A stretch of DNA of 32,549 nt from Alcanivorax sp. DP30 (GTDB lineage Bacteria; Pseudomonadota; Gammaproteobacteria; Pseudomonadales; Alcanivoracaceae), in contig NZ_WTUY01000022.1 of assembly GCF_009882945.1 (NCBI RefSeq), positions 1 through 32,549 on the forward strand, read 5' to 3'. Of this stretch, positions 1 to 8,318 are shown piece by piece. A program made the translations under genes and the position numbers. Under the pieces are notes generated by a model that saw only the letters and a list, made by a program, of their open reading frames with translations, was not told where the DNA came from and searched no databases. The first letter of the stretch is position 1. Each line of letters starts with the position of its first letter.

Positions 1-83
1 CCTTGCCGAACTCAGAAGTGAAACGACATATCGCCGATGGTAGTGTGGGGCTTCCCCATGTGAGAGTAGGTCATCGTCAGGCT
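1..83 (+). rRNA. rrf: 5S ribosomal RNA, 3' part (5' end outside window)
   Basis: The first bases match the conserved second half of bacterial 5S rRNA: the stretch GCCGAACTCAGAAGTGAAAC, then CGCCGATGGTAGTGTGGGG and the closing GAGAGTAGG helix. Roughly the first 35 bases of the gene lie outside the window. The 3' end is placed near 83 by analogy with E. coli 5S. This is the last gene of an rRNA operon, followed directly by a strong terminator. Confidence 0.95.
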
Positions 84-85
84 CT

Positions 86-140
86 TAAATACAAAAAAAG
101 CCCCTTAGCGTAGTTCGCTAAGGGGCTTTTTTTGTATTTA
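86..140 (+). terminator. Intrinsic terminator of the rRNA operon
   Basis: A perfect 25-bp inverted repeat (86-110 with 116-140) encloses a 5-base loop. The core is GCCCCTTAGCG pairing with CGCTAAGGGGC, flanked by a seven-A and a seven-T tract. It starts three bases after 5S. Because both flanks are A/T tracts it could act in both directions. Confidence 0.93.
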
Positions 141-583
141 GGATCACGAGGAATTCCTTTCCCTACCTTGCGGCGAAGCCGCCATGTGACAAGCGATGCA
201 CCGCAGGGGCCAGCTTGGTGCGCCGCAGGCGTCCCGAAGGGATTACAAGCATGCTTGTTACCTGAGTGGGTCATGCCACGCAGATACACGCAACACGCCC
301 GACGCCCAACACCGCCCGCCCTACGAGCCTGCCTGCAGGCGATCTTCACCCAATCCATCGCCTGCAGGCAGGCTTCTACGGAGAAAACACGTGGCTACCA
401 GCCGCCTCGAATCCGACTACCCGAGGCCTCCACACCGCCAGGAGGCACGAGCATCCCTAGCATCAAGAAAACCCGAACATTACGCCATGCCCATGCCTGT
501 CATCGGATCGCAACTCCCCCTTAACCAGAATTACTAGATTGTCGCTAATACTGGGCAGCAACTTCATTGCCCGGACCAATGCC
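141..583. other. Gene-poor intergenic region between rRNA operon and phosphatase gene
   Basis: About 440 bases without a convincing gene. Short open frames on both strands overlap each other and the REP pair at 326-374, have no clear ribosome binding site and low-complexity translations rich in Arg, Pro and His. Apart from the REP pair nothing recognisable was seen. The distal promoter of the phosphatase gene should lie here, but no convincing -35/-10 pair was found. Confidence 0.6.
326..374. repeat. REP-type inverted pair
   Basis: AGCCTGCCTGCAGGCGAT at 326-343 is followed after 13 bases by its exact reverse complement at 357-374. A single arm of the same sequence recurs at 19375-19400, there with the fuller start CCGTAGGAGC. 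The pattern GTAGGAGC...GGCGAT is that of pseudomonad REP palindromes, which are mobilised by RAYT transposases; none is encoded in this window. Confidence 0.8.
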
Positions 584-1129
584 ATGTTGATTGCCTTGTT
601 GTGCACTGCAGTCGCTATCGCCTTTCTTGTGTATCGCTATCACAAGCTGATGTATCACTTTCGCCCGGTTAAGGCTGGGAAGCTTTATCGCAGCGGCACG
701 CTGGGGCCTGTGGGGCTGTGGGTGGTCCATCGCGTGTTGCGAGTGAACACAATCATCAATTTGCGGCAGGAATCCGAGTACCCCAAGAAAGATTGGTATG
801 CCCGCCAGGCCGCTTTTTGTGAGCACAACCAGATTCGCCTGGTAAATATCCCGATGGCCCAGGACACGCCGCCAACCGAGTTCCAGATCCAGCAGTTTAT
901 GGTCGAGCTGGATCGTGAGGGGAGTGTCTGTCTGATTCACTGCGAAATGGGGGTGATTCGGACCGGAATGATGGTGGTGGCGGTGGCAACACGTCGATTC
1001 GGTGTTCGCGATCATCAGGTCTGGGAGCACTTCCCGTTGTATGGGCACAAGCTGGACTCCCGCCGCCAGCGAGTGCGGGATTTCATCCTGCACTGTGCGG
1101 CGGGCGTACCGGGCAAGGTGTCAGCCTAA
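584..1129 (+). CDS. Membrane-anchored dual-specificity/tyrosine phosphatase family protein
   Basis: The 181-residue protein has one N-terminal membrane segment (about residues 2-17) and a cytoplasmic phosphatase domain. The signature HCEMGVIRTG at 119-128 is the C-X5-R-T phosphate loop, with Cys120 as predicted nucleophile and Arg126 binding phosphate. Family knowledge: such domains dephosphorylate Tyr, Ser/Thr or small phosphorylated compounds; the substrate here is unknown. ATG 584 is chosen because the membrane segment begins there; an in-frame TTG at 539 would add 15 residues, and neither has a strong Shine-Dalgarno. The gene runs toward the lipid kinase gene and their 3' ends overlap by nine bases. 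Confidence 0.75.
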   Translation: MLIALLCTAVAIAFLVYRYHKLMYHFRPVKAGKLYRSGTLGPVGLWVVHRVLRVNTIINLRQESEYPKKDWYARQAAFCEHNQIRLVNIPMAQDTPPTEFQIQQFMVELDREGSVCLIHCEMGVIRTGMMVVAVATRRFGVRDHQVWEHFPLYGHKLDSRRQRVRDFILHCAAGVPGKVSA

Positions 1130-2023
1130 TAGCGGACAATCGCCCGGCAGATAGAGTGCGAGCCTGCCCGGGAGAACCTTGATTTCAAAGCGGGTGTCCT
1201 TGATTGGCTCACCATCCAGATTGAAATGCATGGGGGAGGGAGTTTCGACGGTGAGGGTGCTCACCCGGTGACGAATGAAGAGGCCTTCATAGTCCGGATC
1301 CTGGCGAGCCTCGCTGTCAAAAAGCTCCCTGACCCCTGCAAGCAGATCCATGTCCGCGGGCAGGATAGCCACATCGATCAAGCCATCGTTGATAACGGCA
1401 TCAGGGCACAGACGTTGCCCTCCCCCGGCCTGTTGGCCGTTGCCCAGTCCCACGGCAAGAAACTCTCCCTGCCAGTGGAAGTCGTTGTTGGTAAACGTAC
1501 CTGAAGCGGCCTTGATCTCAGTAAACTTGCTGAGTCCGGTCAGGAAATAGGCTGCGCCGCCCAGCATCTTCTTGAGGTCTTCGGAGGTTTCGGTGGTGAC
1601 TTCCGTTCCAAACCCGCCGGTTGCCATATTGATGAAGTACTGATCGTTGATCTTAACGGCATCACAGGGAATGGGTTCACCATCCAGTAGCGCGAGGGCG
1701 TCAGCTTCGTCTTCAGGGATGGCTGCGGCGGTGGCAAAGTCATTGGCGGTACCCAGTGGCACGATCGCCAGGGCCAGGTCGTCCTTTTCGCTGGCAATCA
1801 TGGCATTGGCAATGTCACGTATGGAGCCATCCCCACCGGCCGCGATGATGGTCTTGTAACCACTACCCAGGGCTTCCCGGACGTACCGTTCAGCGTCCCC
1901 TCCTTCCCACGTGACCCGGACAGCCAGATCCTCGCCGGTGTCCCGGCGTGATTGTACGGCTTTGCGCAGGGCGTCGTTGCTGGCTTGTTTGCCATGCAGG
2001 ATAAGAAATTTTCGGTCACTCAT
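1121..2023 (-). CDS. yegS: YegS-like lipid kinase (diacylglycerol kinase catalytic family)
   Basis: The 300-residue protein is almost the length of E. coli YegS (about 299). It shows the family nucleotide site GGDGS at 63-67 and PLGTANDFA at 89-97, and a C-terminal beta-rich half ending in the typical FNLDGEP segment. YegS phosphorylates lipids such as phosphatidylglycerol in vitro; the physiological substrate is not settled. The start ATG is preceded by GAGGA at a good distance. No minus-strand gene is close upstream, so it probably has its own promoter. It converges on the phosphatase gene with a 9-bp overlap of coding ends. Confidence in the family is high, in the exact orthologue moderate. 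Confidence 0.88.
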   Translation of the reverse strand: MSDRKFLILHGKQASNDALRKAVQSRRDTGEDLAVRVTWEGGDAERYVREALGSGYKTIIAAGGDGSIRDIANAMIASEKDDLALAIVPLGTANDFATAAAIPEDEADALALLDGEPIPCDAVKINDQYFINMATGGFGTEVTTETSEDLKKMLGGAAYFLTGLSKFTEIKAASGTFTNNDFHWQGEFLAVGLGNGQQAGGGQRLCPDAVINDGLIDVAILPADMDLLAGVRELFDSEARQDPDYEGLFIRHRVSTLTVETPSPMHFNLDGEPIKDTRFEIKVLPGRLALYLPGDCPLLG

Positions 2024-2180
2024 CGCATGTCCTCTGCTGAAATGAATAGCTAAATCCTAGCGGGCGATTGTTGCTGCGTCCGCTGTTGTTGGCCTGACTT
2101 TACAACTGTTGATGCTCTTTATCGGGTTTGGCTATCAGTACCATACAGGGATAGTTATAGAGAATGGCGAAAGCATACCT

Positions 2181-2193
2181 GATAATCATTATC
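2181..2193 (+). promoter_or_regulatory. Candidate Fur box
   Basis: GATAATCATTATC is a perfect 6-1-6 palindrome identical to the Fur recognition half-sites of E. coli (GATAAT-N-ATTATC). It continues as ATT, giving further repeats of the motif, and matches 14 of 19 positions of the classical 19-bp consensus. It lies 17 bases before the DUF2061 start codon, where a bound repressor could block transcription or its start. Confidence 0.6.
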
Positions 2194-2210
2194 ATTAAAT
2201 GGAGGCAGCC

Positions 2211-2438
2211 ATGATCAAGACAATGAGCTTTGCGGCAGTGCATTTTTCGGTGGCGTTTGTCGTGGTCTGGGTGATGACCGGAGATTGGCGTATTGGCGGG
2301 TTGACCGCCATGGTTGAGCCTTGTGTGAATACGGTGGCGTATCACTTCCACGAGAAAGTGTGGAAACGTCGCAATAACGGACAATCCCTGAATAAAACGG
2401 TCATGTCACAGGATAAACTCAGTGTTTACTCTGCATAG
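2211..2438 (+). CDS. DUF2061 family small membrane protein
   Basis: A 75-residue protein with two likely membrane segments (about residues 4-20 and 25-42) and the family C-terminal signature NTVAYHFHEKVWKR, which resembles DUF2061 (PF09834). The function of the family is unknown. The ATG at 2211 is preferred to ATG 2199 because GGAGG at 2201-2205 sits five bases before it. The last 20 residues, after VWKRR, are polar and look poorly conserved. It stands alone, between the lipid kinase (divergent) and a TetR gene, directly behind a Fur-box-like palindrome, so iron-responsive expression is possible (inference). Confidence 0.78.
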   Translation: MIKTMSFAAVHFSVAFVVVWVMTGDWRIGGLTAMVEPCVNTVAYHFHEKVWKRRNNGQSLNKTVMSQDKLSVYSA

Positions 2439-2488
2439 GCCGTTGGTTAAGCTATCGCCAAGTATACATTTTCAGGGGTGGATGTCAG

Positions 2489-3178
2489 GTGCAAAGTCGT
2501 AGCAGTGACATAGATGCAATTCGCCAGGTTGTTAACCAGGTACTTGAGGTGCATGCACGTGAGGATGGGGCGCAGCGCTCCCAGGCGCGGGCTGAGATTC
2601 TGATTCACTCCATGCAGGTGTTTGCGCAGCGTGGCCTGCAGAGAACCACCGTGCAGCATCTCTTGGATGCCTCTGATGTATCCCGCCGGACGTTCTACAA
2701 GTATTTCCGCAACAAGATGGATGTGCTGGAAAGCATTTACCGGATCTTTGTGGACAACATGCTTCTGCATTTCCACAAGGAAGTGAAGCAGGCGGGCTCG
2801 GCCAACGACATTATCCGCAACACCACCAAGGTCTACTTCGAGTATCACGTGAGTATGGGGCCTATCATCAAGTTGATGATGGAGGAGGCTCGCTCATCGG
2901 ACTCTGCGCTGGCCCCTCACCGGATGCGTGCCCAAGGGATTGCGTCTGAGGTGCTGGCATCCCAGATCAGCCGCTTTACGGGCCGTGACTACGATCCGTT
3001 GGTGTTCCGCACCATGCTGTGGATGCTGGAAAACTACTCCCTCTACATCTTTGATGATGGCGGTTTTTCCCAGGATAGGCTGGAGCAGTGCCAGCGAGTT
3101 GCCATCGGGATTGCCGAGTCGTTGGTGCTGGGGGAAGTGACACCGGGGATGCTTGATCGCCCGGTGCCCGCATCCTGA
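2489..3178 (+). CDS. TetR/AcrR family transcriptional regulator
   Basis: A 229-residue protein with an N-terminal extension of about 30 residues and then a classical TetR DNA-binding domain. The helix-turn-helix covers about residues 50-75 and includes TTVQHLLDASDVSRRTFYKY. The C-terminal part (about 85-215) is helical and would hold the ligand pocket; no ligand can be read from it. The GTG at 2489 is the only reasonable start near the frame's beginning. A TATACA at 2463-2468 could be a -10 element. The next gene ends seven bases beyond on the opposite strand, so the target is not evident; the upstream DUF2061 gene or its own promoter are candidates. Confidence 0.88.
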   Translation: MQSRSSDIDAIRQVVNQVLEVHAREDGAQRSQARAEILIHSMQVFAQRGLQRTTVQHLLDASDVSRRTFYKYFRNKMDVLESIYRIFVDNMLLHFHKEVKQAGSANDIIRNTTKVYFEYHVSMGPIIKLMMEEARSSDSALAPHRMRAQGIASEVLASQISRFTGRDYDPLVFRTMLWMLENYSLYIFDDGGFSQDRLEQCQRVAIGIAESLVLGEVTPGMLDRPVPAS

Positions 3179-3184
3179 ACGTCG

Positions 3185-3976
3185 TTATTCCGGCTTGATA
3201 AACTTTAGCGTCATGCGGTCGCTTTCGCCGATCGCCTGATATTTCTCCCTGTCCTTGTCGCCCAGTCGCAGCGTGGGCGGCAAGCTCCATACGCCGGCCG
3301 GGTGGTTTGCCTGGTCTTTCGGATTGGCGTTGATCTCGGAGCGCCCGATCAGCTTGAAGCCGGCCTGCTGCGCTTGCTCGATTACATACCCTTCGCTCAT
3401 GTAGCCCGTCTCGATCTGGCGATCCAGCGGTCGTACTTCCGGGGCACGGTGCTCAACCACTCCGAGAATGCCTCCGGGTTTCAGAGCCTTGTAGAAGCTG
3501 GCAAATACGGCTTCACTTTTTCCTGCCTTGGCCCAGTTGTGTACATTCCGGAATGTCAGCACGCGGTCGACGGTACCGGCGGGGGCAATAACAGAGTAGG
3601 CAGGAGGGGCCAGGGCGGTAACCCGAACGTGATCGTAAATGTCGGGATGTTGTGCCAACCGGGTCTTGAATTGGGTGACAGAGCGGCGATAAAAGGCGAT
3701 ATCGCTGTCTTCGGGAAAGTGTGCCGCGTAAAAGGTCCCTGAATCATGCAGCCACGGCGCCAGCAGCGACGTGTACCAGCCGCCGCCTGGCCAGACCTCC
3801 ACCACGGTCATATCCTTCTTAACATCAAAGAACTGGAGTGTTTCTACCGGGTGCCGGTACTCATCACGGGCTTTTTCTGCTGGGGTGCGGTGAGAGGCAT
3901 CAACCAGATGTTGCAGGGTGGATGCGTGCATCACTGAACTGGTGAGCAGGGCGGTGAGAATGAGCGTGAGACGCAT
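3185..3976 (-). CDS. Exported class I SAM-dependent methyltransferase-like protein (COG4798 type)
   Basis: A 263-residue protein. The first 18 residues (MRLTLILTALLTSSVMHA) form a signal peptide with a likely cleavage after HA-S. A methyltransferase fold follows, with a variant motif I, VVEVWPGGGWYT, at 58-69 and the later segment ALKPGGILGVVEHR. This matches the predicted methyltransferases of COG4798. ATG 3976 is chosen over the longer frame from 4063 because GGAG lies at the right distance and because the extension would run inside the TetR gene. The RBS overlaps the stop codon of that TetR gene, so the two are translated as a pair and the regulator may control it. An exported protein that would need cytoplasmic SAM is odd. 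Confidence 0.8.
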   Translation of the reverse strand: MRLTLILTALLTSSVMHASTLQHLVDASHRTPAEKARDEYRHPVETLQFFDVKKDMTVVEVWPGGGWYTSLLAPWLHDSGTFYAAHFPEDSDIAFYRRSVTQFKTRLAQHPDIYDHVRVTALAPPAYSVIAPAGTVDRVLTFRNVHNWAKAGKSEAVFASFYKALKPGGILGVVEHRAPEVRPLDRQIETGYMSEGYVIEQAQQAGFKLIGRSEINANPKDQANHPAGVWSLPPTLRLGDKDREKYQAIGESDRMTLKFIKPE

Positions 3977-3984
3977 GAAAACTC

Positions 3985-4551
3985 CTATCGTAGGCCGCGG
4001 ATAAGCACCTTCATGTAATCTGTGGCCTGTTGCTCCAGGCTGCCTTCGCCGGTGAGGGCCCAAGTGTAGGTGGTGCCGATCACCAGATTTACCATTAACA
4101 GGATGGTATCGTAAGTGGGCAGGGCAACGAAGTAGCCGTCTTTGCGAAGTTCATTGAAAAAGGCGTCGGCCACGGGCAGGTTCTGCTCAATCAGAGCCAG
4201 GTATTGACGCTGGATATCCCCCATGAAATCCCCGGCCTCCTGAATGAGAACCCGGCTGAAGGCCTGGTTCTGTTCCAGATAACCTGCGACCTTGCGGCAC
4301 AGGTTTTCCAGGCGCTGTAGCGGTGTCTCCACGCTCATCAGTGCTGACAGGATGATGTCGCGAATATCGTTAAGGTTCTCTTCTACGATAGTGAGTAGCA
4401 ATGCTTCTTTGGAAGCGAAGAATTTGTAGATGGTGGCCTTGCCCACAGCCGCTTGCTCCGCAATGGTTTTTACCTCTGCGGTGCGGAAGCCTTCGCGGGC
4501 GAAGACTTCCTGGGCGGCTATGAGTATGCGGGCGCGGCGCGGGTCATCCAT
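3985..4551 (-). CDS. TetR/AcrR family transcriptional regulator
   Basis: A 188-residue TetR protein. The helix-turn-helix lies at about residues 24-45 (TAEVKTIAEQAAVGKATIYKFF) and is followed by a helical ligand/dimer domain containing an AcrR-type C-terminal region. The ATG at 4551 gives the usual short lead-in before helix 1. It lies 29 bases after the valS stop on the same strand and eight bases before the methyltransferase gene, so it can be read from valS transcripts unless an internal promoter exists; no clear terminator separates them. It probably regulates the methyltransferase gene and itself (inference). Confidence 0.88.
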   Translation of the reverse strand: MDDPRRARILIAAQEVFAREGFRTAEVKTIAEQAAVGKATIYKFFASKEALLLTIVEENLNDIRDIILSALMSVETPLQRLENLCRKVAGYLEQNQAFSRVLIQEAGDFMGDIQRQYLALIEQNLPVADAFFNELRKDGYFVALPTYDTILLMVNLVIGTTYTWALTGEGSLEQQATDYMKVLIRGLR

Positions 4552-4580
4552 GACTTAAAGTTCCTTGCTGTCCTGACAGC

Positions 4581-7358
4581 TTAGAGGTACTTGATTTTTT
4601 CCAGCTGCTCTTCCAGCTTGGCAAGTTGTGAGCGGTAGTCATCGAGCTTGGCCTTTTCCTTGTCGATGACCGCCTGAGGCGCTTTGTCGACAAAGTTCGG
4701 GTTCTTCAGCTTGCCTTCTCCGCGGCCCACTTCCTTGCGCAACTTGTCGATTTCCTTGCCGAGTCGATTGATCTCGGCTTCCTTGTCGATCAAGCCAGCC
4801 ATGGGTACCAGGATTTCCATGTCTCCCACCAGGGCGGTGGCCGAAGCGGGAGCGGAATCTTCCGGTGCGAGCCAGGTAATGGATTCCAGTTTGGCCAGCT
4901 TGCTGAGGAAGGTGCGGTTGGCATCCAGCAGGGCTTTATCGCTTTCCTTGCCATTGTGCAGGTACAGCGGCAGCGCCTTGCCCAGGGGAATACCCATCTC
5001 GCCACGGATGTTTCGCACGGCGGTGATAACATTCTTGATCCAGGCGATGCCGGTTTCTGCGTCGCTGTCGATCTGGTCATGCTGCGGTGCCGGGAAGGGC
5101 TGCAGCATGATGGTCATGGCGTCTTCACCGGCGGCGGCTGTCTTGCCTGCCAGCGGCGCAATGCGCTGCCAGATTTCTTCGGTAATGAACGGCATGAACG
5201 GATGCGCCAGACGCAGGATGGCTTCCAGTACCCGTACCAGAGTACGGCGGGCGCCACGCTTCTGGGCTTCGGAATAATCGTCGCTGTACAGCACCGGCTT
5301 GGACAGTTCCAGATACCAGTCGCAGTATTCGTTCCAGATGAATTCGTAGGCGGCATGGCTGGCCACGTCAAAGCGGAAGCCATCCAGTGCTTCACTGACT
5401 TCTTGCTCGGCGCGTTGCAGGGCGGAAATGATCCAGCGATCAGCGATGGACAGTTCCACTTCACCGTCGAGGCCGCAGTCCTGCCCTTCGGTGTTCATCA
5501 TTACGTAGCGGGCAGCATTCCAGATTTTGTTGCAGAAATTCCGGTAACCTTCGATGCGTCCCATGTCCCACTTGATGTCACGGCCAGTGGAAGCCAGAGA
5601 CAGGAAGGTAAAGCGCAGGGCGTCGGTGCCGTAGGCATTAATGCCGTCGGGGAAGTCCTTGTGAGTGCGCTTGGTGATCTGCTTTTCTTTCTGTGGCTGC
5701 ATCAATCCTTTGGTGCGTTTTTCTACCAGCTCGTCGAGCTTGATGCCGTCAATCATGTCCAGCGGATCGAGCACATTGCCCTTGGACTTGGACATCTTCT
5801 GGCCGTCATTGTCCCGCACCAGACCATGGACATAGACCTTCTTGAAGGGCACCTGATCCGTGAACTTGAGCGTCATCATGATCATCCTGGCCACCCAGAA
5901 GAAGATAATGTCGAAGCCAGTCACCAACACATCGGTGGGATGGAAGGTGCGCAGGGCGTCCGTATCTTCGGGCCAGCCCAGGGTGGAGAAAGTCCACAGT
6001 GCGGAACTGAACCAGGTATCCAGAACATCATCGTCCTGACTCAGGGGCGTGTCGCCGAGATTATGCTCGGCGCGCACTTCCTCTTCGCTGCGACCTACGT
6101 AGACATTGCCGTCGGCGTCGTACCAGGCGGGGATACGGTGGCCCCACCATAGCTGGCGCGAGATGCACCAGTCCTGCAGGTCGCGCATCCAGGAGAAATA
6201 CATGTTCTCGTAATTCTTGGGAACAAACTGGATATCACCATTTTCCACGGCGGCAATGGCCGGCTTGGCCAGTTCTTCCACGGCAACAAACCACTGGTCC
6301 GTCAGGTAGGGTTCGATGATGACGCCGGAGCGGTCTCCACGCGGTACCTGAAGCGTGTGGTCGGCCACTTTTTCCAGCAGACCCAGGGCGTCCAGGTCGT
6401 CCACCACCTTCTTGCGGGCCTCCACGCGGTCCATGCCTCGGTAGGCTTCCGGCACTTCATCATTGAGTGCCGCATCGATGGTCAGGATATTGATCATCGG
6501 CAGGTCGTGACGTTTGCCCACTTCGTAATCGTTGAAGTCGTGGGCGGGAGTGATCTTCACGCAGCCGGAGCCGAAGTCTGGATCCACGTAGTCATCGGCA
6601 ATGATGGGGATATCGCGATCTGCCAGCGGCAAGCGAATGGTCTTGCCGATCATGTCCTTGTAGCGCGGATCATCCGGGTGTACCGCCACGGCGGTATCAC
6701 CGAGCATGGTTTCCGGGCGGGTGGTGGCGACCACCAGGTGACCGGAACCATCGGATAGCGGGTAGCGGAAGTGCCACATGTGGCCCTGTTCTTCCACATT
6801 CTCCACTTCCAGATCAGAGATGGCTGTATGCAGTTTGGGGTCCCAGTTTACCAGGCGCTTGCCGCGGTAGATCAGGCCTTCCTTGTGCAGGCGCACGAAC
6901 ACTTCGCGCACGGCATTGGACAGGCCGTCGTCCATGGTGAAGCGCTCGCGGGTCCAGTCCACGCTGGCGCCCATGCGGCGCAGCTGGCGGGTAATGGTGC
7001 CGCCGGATTCGCCTTTCCACTCCCAGACTTTCTCGAGGAATTTCTCACGGCCCAGTTCATGGCGATTGGTGCCTTCACCTGCCAGCTTGCGCTCTACCAC
7101 CATCTGGGTGGCGATGCCGGCATGGTCGGTGCCCACTTGCCAGAGAGTATTGCGGCCCTGCATGCGGCGGTAGCGCACCAGGGTGTCCATGATGGTGTCC
7201 TGAAAGGCGTGCCCCATATGCAGGCTGCCGGTCACATTGGGTGGCGGGATCATGATGCAGAAGGAGTCCCCCTGGCCGGAGGGCTTGAAGTGGCCCGCCT
7301 TTTCCCAGGTTTCGTACCAGGATTGCTCAATACGATCGGGTTGGTAAGTCTTTTCCAT
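4581..7358 (-). CDS. valS: Valyl-tRNA synthetase
   Basis: The 925-residue enzyme charges tRNA-Val with valine in the cytoplasm and edits mischarged threonine. Class I signatures are visible: [15 protein letters not shown] (HMGH at 47-50) and KMSKS at 521-525. The editing (CP1) domain lies between them, an anticodon-binding domain follows, and a C-terminal coiled coil rich in Lys/Glu/Leu covers about residues 860-925. Length fits the family (E. coli 951). The start [12 protein letters not shown] matches family N-termini; an in-frame ATG at 7394 would add a 12-residue tail with no family support. A consensus TATAAT lies 50 bases upstream. The holC-unknown-valS order is that of pseudomonads. Confidence 0.97.
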   Translation of the reverse strand: MEKTYQPDRIEQSWYETWEKAGHFKPSGQGDSFCIMIPPPNVTGSLHMGHAFQDTIMDTLVRYRRMQGRNTLWQVGTDHAGIATQMVVERKLAGEGTNRHELGREKFLEKVWEWKGESGGTITRQLRRMGASVDWTRERFTMDDGLSNAVREVFVRLHKEGLIYRGKRLVNWDPKLHTAISDLEVENVEEQGHMWHFRYPLSDGSGHLVVATTRPETMLGDTAVAVHPDDPRYKDMIGKTIRLPLADRDIPIIADDYVDPDFGSGCVKITPAHDFNDYEVGKRHDLPMINILTIDAALNDEVPEAYRGMDRVEARKKVVDDLDALGLLEKVADHTLQVPRGDRSGVIIEPYLTDQWFVAVEELAKPAIAAVENGDIQFVPKNYENMYFSWMRDLQDWCISRQLWWGHRIPAWYDADGNVYVGRSEEEVRAEHNLGDTPLSQDDDVLDTWFSSALWTFSTLGWPEDTDALRTFHPTDVLVTGFDIIFFWVARMIMMTLKFTDQVPFKKVYVHGLVRDNDGQKMSKSKGNVLDPLDMIDGIKLDELVEKRTKGLMQPQKEKQITKRTHKDFPDGINAYGTDALRFTFLSLASTGRDIKWDMGRIEGYRNFCNKIWNAARYVMMNTEGQDCGLDGEVELSIADRWIISALQRAEQEVSEALDGFRFDVASHAAYEFIWNEYCDWYLELSKPVLYSDDYSEAQKRGARRTLVRVLEAILRLAHPFMPFITEEIWQRIAPLAGKTAAAGEDAMTIMLQPFPAPQHDQIDSDAETGIAWIKNVITAVRNIRGEMGIPLGKALPLYLHNGKESDKALLDANRTFLSKLAKLESITWLAPEDSAPASATALVGDMEILVPMAGLIDKEAEINRLGKEIDKLRKEVGRGEGKLKNPNFVDKAPQAVIDKEKAKLDDYRSQLAKLEEQLEKIKYL

Positions 7359-7406
7359 GATCAGCGCCTGTTGCCTGAAGAGAGTTGCCAGCAAAAATGA
7401 GGGCGA

Positions 7407-7412
7407 ATTATA
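7407..7412 (-). promoter_or_regulatory. Candidate -10 element of valS
   Basis: Read on the minus strand this is TATAAT, an exact sigma-70 -10 hexamer in an otherwise GC-rich 113-base gap. Transcription would begin near 7400, leaving about 40 bases of leader before valS. The -35 region is weak (GCGACG at 17-bp spacing), so strength is uncertain. Confidence 0.5.
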
Positions 7413-7471
7413 ACGAAGCCGGGCGGCGACGTCGCGCCCTGTCGTGGTCGGCAGGCGGGGAGTAGGGGTGT

Positions 7472-7801
7472 TCAGGTTTTGCGGCGCAGGGCGTCGCGTA
7501 GCCGCAACCGCAGGGCCTTTTCCAGCTTGGGCAGTGCTTCCTCGACCAGGCTATCCACAATCCGCTCGATGTCAGCGTTGCTCAATTGCTGCTGTGGTCG
7601 GGGTGCCGGTTTCGCCGGGGGCGGGCTGGGCCGGGCCAGAAATGGATTGGTTCGCTCGCTGGCCAGCTTGCGAATCTGCTCACTGTCCAACGTGGGGGTG
7701 TGACTGGCAGAAGAAGACGATTCCATATCATCAAGCAGGGACTGGATGTCGCCCAGTTCCTGAAGCAACGCCTGCTTGCGTGATTCCTGGTCGTCTTTCA
7801 T
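7472..7801 (-). CDS. Conserved small protein of the holC-valS interval, function unknown
   Basis: A 109-residue hydrophilic protein without membrane segments. Residues 1-30 are charged and helical, about 31-50 are Ser-rich, about 52-72 are rich in proline ([13 protein letters not shown]), and the last 40 residues form a predicted amphipathic helix ending in [12 protein letters not shown] do not recognise a named family. Position between holC and valS is shared with pseudomonads, where a small gene also lies there, which supports it being real. It begins 24 bases after holC on the same strand, so it is probably cotranscribed with it. A role with the chi subunit is only a guess from context. 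Confidence 0.7.
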   Translation of the reverse strand: MKDDQESRKQALLQELGDIQSLLDDMESSSSASHTPTLDSEQIRKLASERTNPFLARPSPPPAKPAPRPQQQLSNADIERIVDSLVEEALPKLEKALRLRLRDALRRKT

Positions 7802-7825
7802 TCCTGTGATCCTGAGGCGGGCAGT

Positions 7826-8245
7826 TTAGCCCAGTTCGTGAGTGGTGACGGGAAAGCCACGCTCACGGTAAAAACGAAAGCGCTGGCGTCCGGCCTGTCT
7901 TTCATTGTCTGCCCCACTGATCATTTCTGCCACCCTTTGGAAGCGGGAGGCAAAATCCGGTACCTGGTCGGTCAGATTGATGAGCACGTCGTGATGGTCG
8001 CCGGGATCCGGTCCATGGCCCAGAATGACGGGGGCTTGTCCTTCGTTCTGCACCATGTGGGGCAAAAAGCCGGTTTTGGGAGTTTGCCAGAATTCGCTGT
8101 CCAGCTGGCGTGCATGGGCCTCATTCTGGCAATGCACATACACCATTCGCCCTTGTTTCAGGGCCTTGTCGGCGATTCGCCAGGCCAGCGCCTGGCGAAC
8201 ACTGTCGCCGATCTTGCTGCTGAGATAGAAGGTCACTTCCGTCAT
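7826..8245 (-). CDS. holC: DNA polymerase III subunit chi
   Basis: The 139-residue protein is the chi subunit of the clamp-loader complex, which binds single-strand binding protein and psi. Family features visible: the N-terminal MTEVTFYLSS strand, the central VYVHCQNEAHARQLDSEFW segment and the WQTP...FLPH region. Length is as expected (E. coli 147). It follows pepA on the same strand across a 70-base gap carrying an inverted repeat, the usual pepA-holC-valS arrangement. The start ATG at 8245 is the only good one. Confidence 0.93.
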   Translation of the reverse strand: MTEVTFYLSSKIGDSVRQALAWRIADKALKQGRMVYVHCQNEAHARQLDSEFWQTPKTGFLPHMVQNEGQAPVILGHGPDPGDHHDVLINLTDQVPDFASRFQRVAEMISGADNERQAGRQRFRFYRERGFPVTTHELG

Positions 8246-8252
8246 GTTAATA

Positions 8253-8318
8253 AGCCTGAAGCTCGACGCCGGACGCTGGACGGGTGTGGCCTTGTCGGGC
8301 GCCCGGCATCAGCCATCA
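8253..8318. repeat. Heptamer-type inverted repeat between pepA and holC
   Basis: AGCCTGA, AGCTCGA, CGCCGGA, CGCTGGA form four units of seven bases at 8253-8280. The segment 8300-8318 is an imperfect inverted copy (14 of 20 positions when folded back), and its last bases include the pepA stop codon. It is the most degenerate member of the repeat family seen at 19-32 kb. Confidence 0.5.

Noticed and set aside
132-537. Overlapping short frames between the rRNA operon and the phosphatase gene
   Set aside because: They cross the REP pair, overlap each other in several frames and have no family resemblance or ribosome binding site.
4567-4580. Palindrome GCTGTCCTGACAGC after valS
   Set aside because: Short stem without a T tract on the minus-strand transcript, so not a terminator; it may be a remnant of the heptamer pattern (AGCTGTC) but is too short to claim.
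4956-6152. 398-codon plus-strand frame inside valS
   Set aside because: Antisense shadow caused by GC-rich codon usage; valS is unambiguous.
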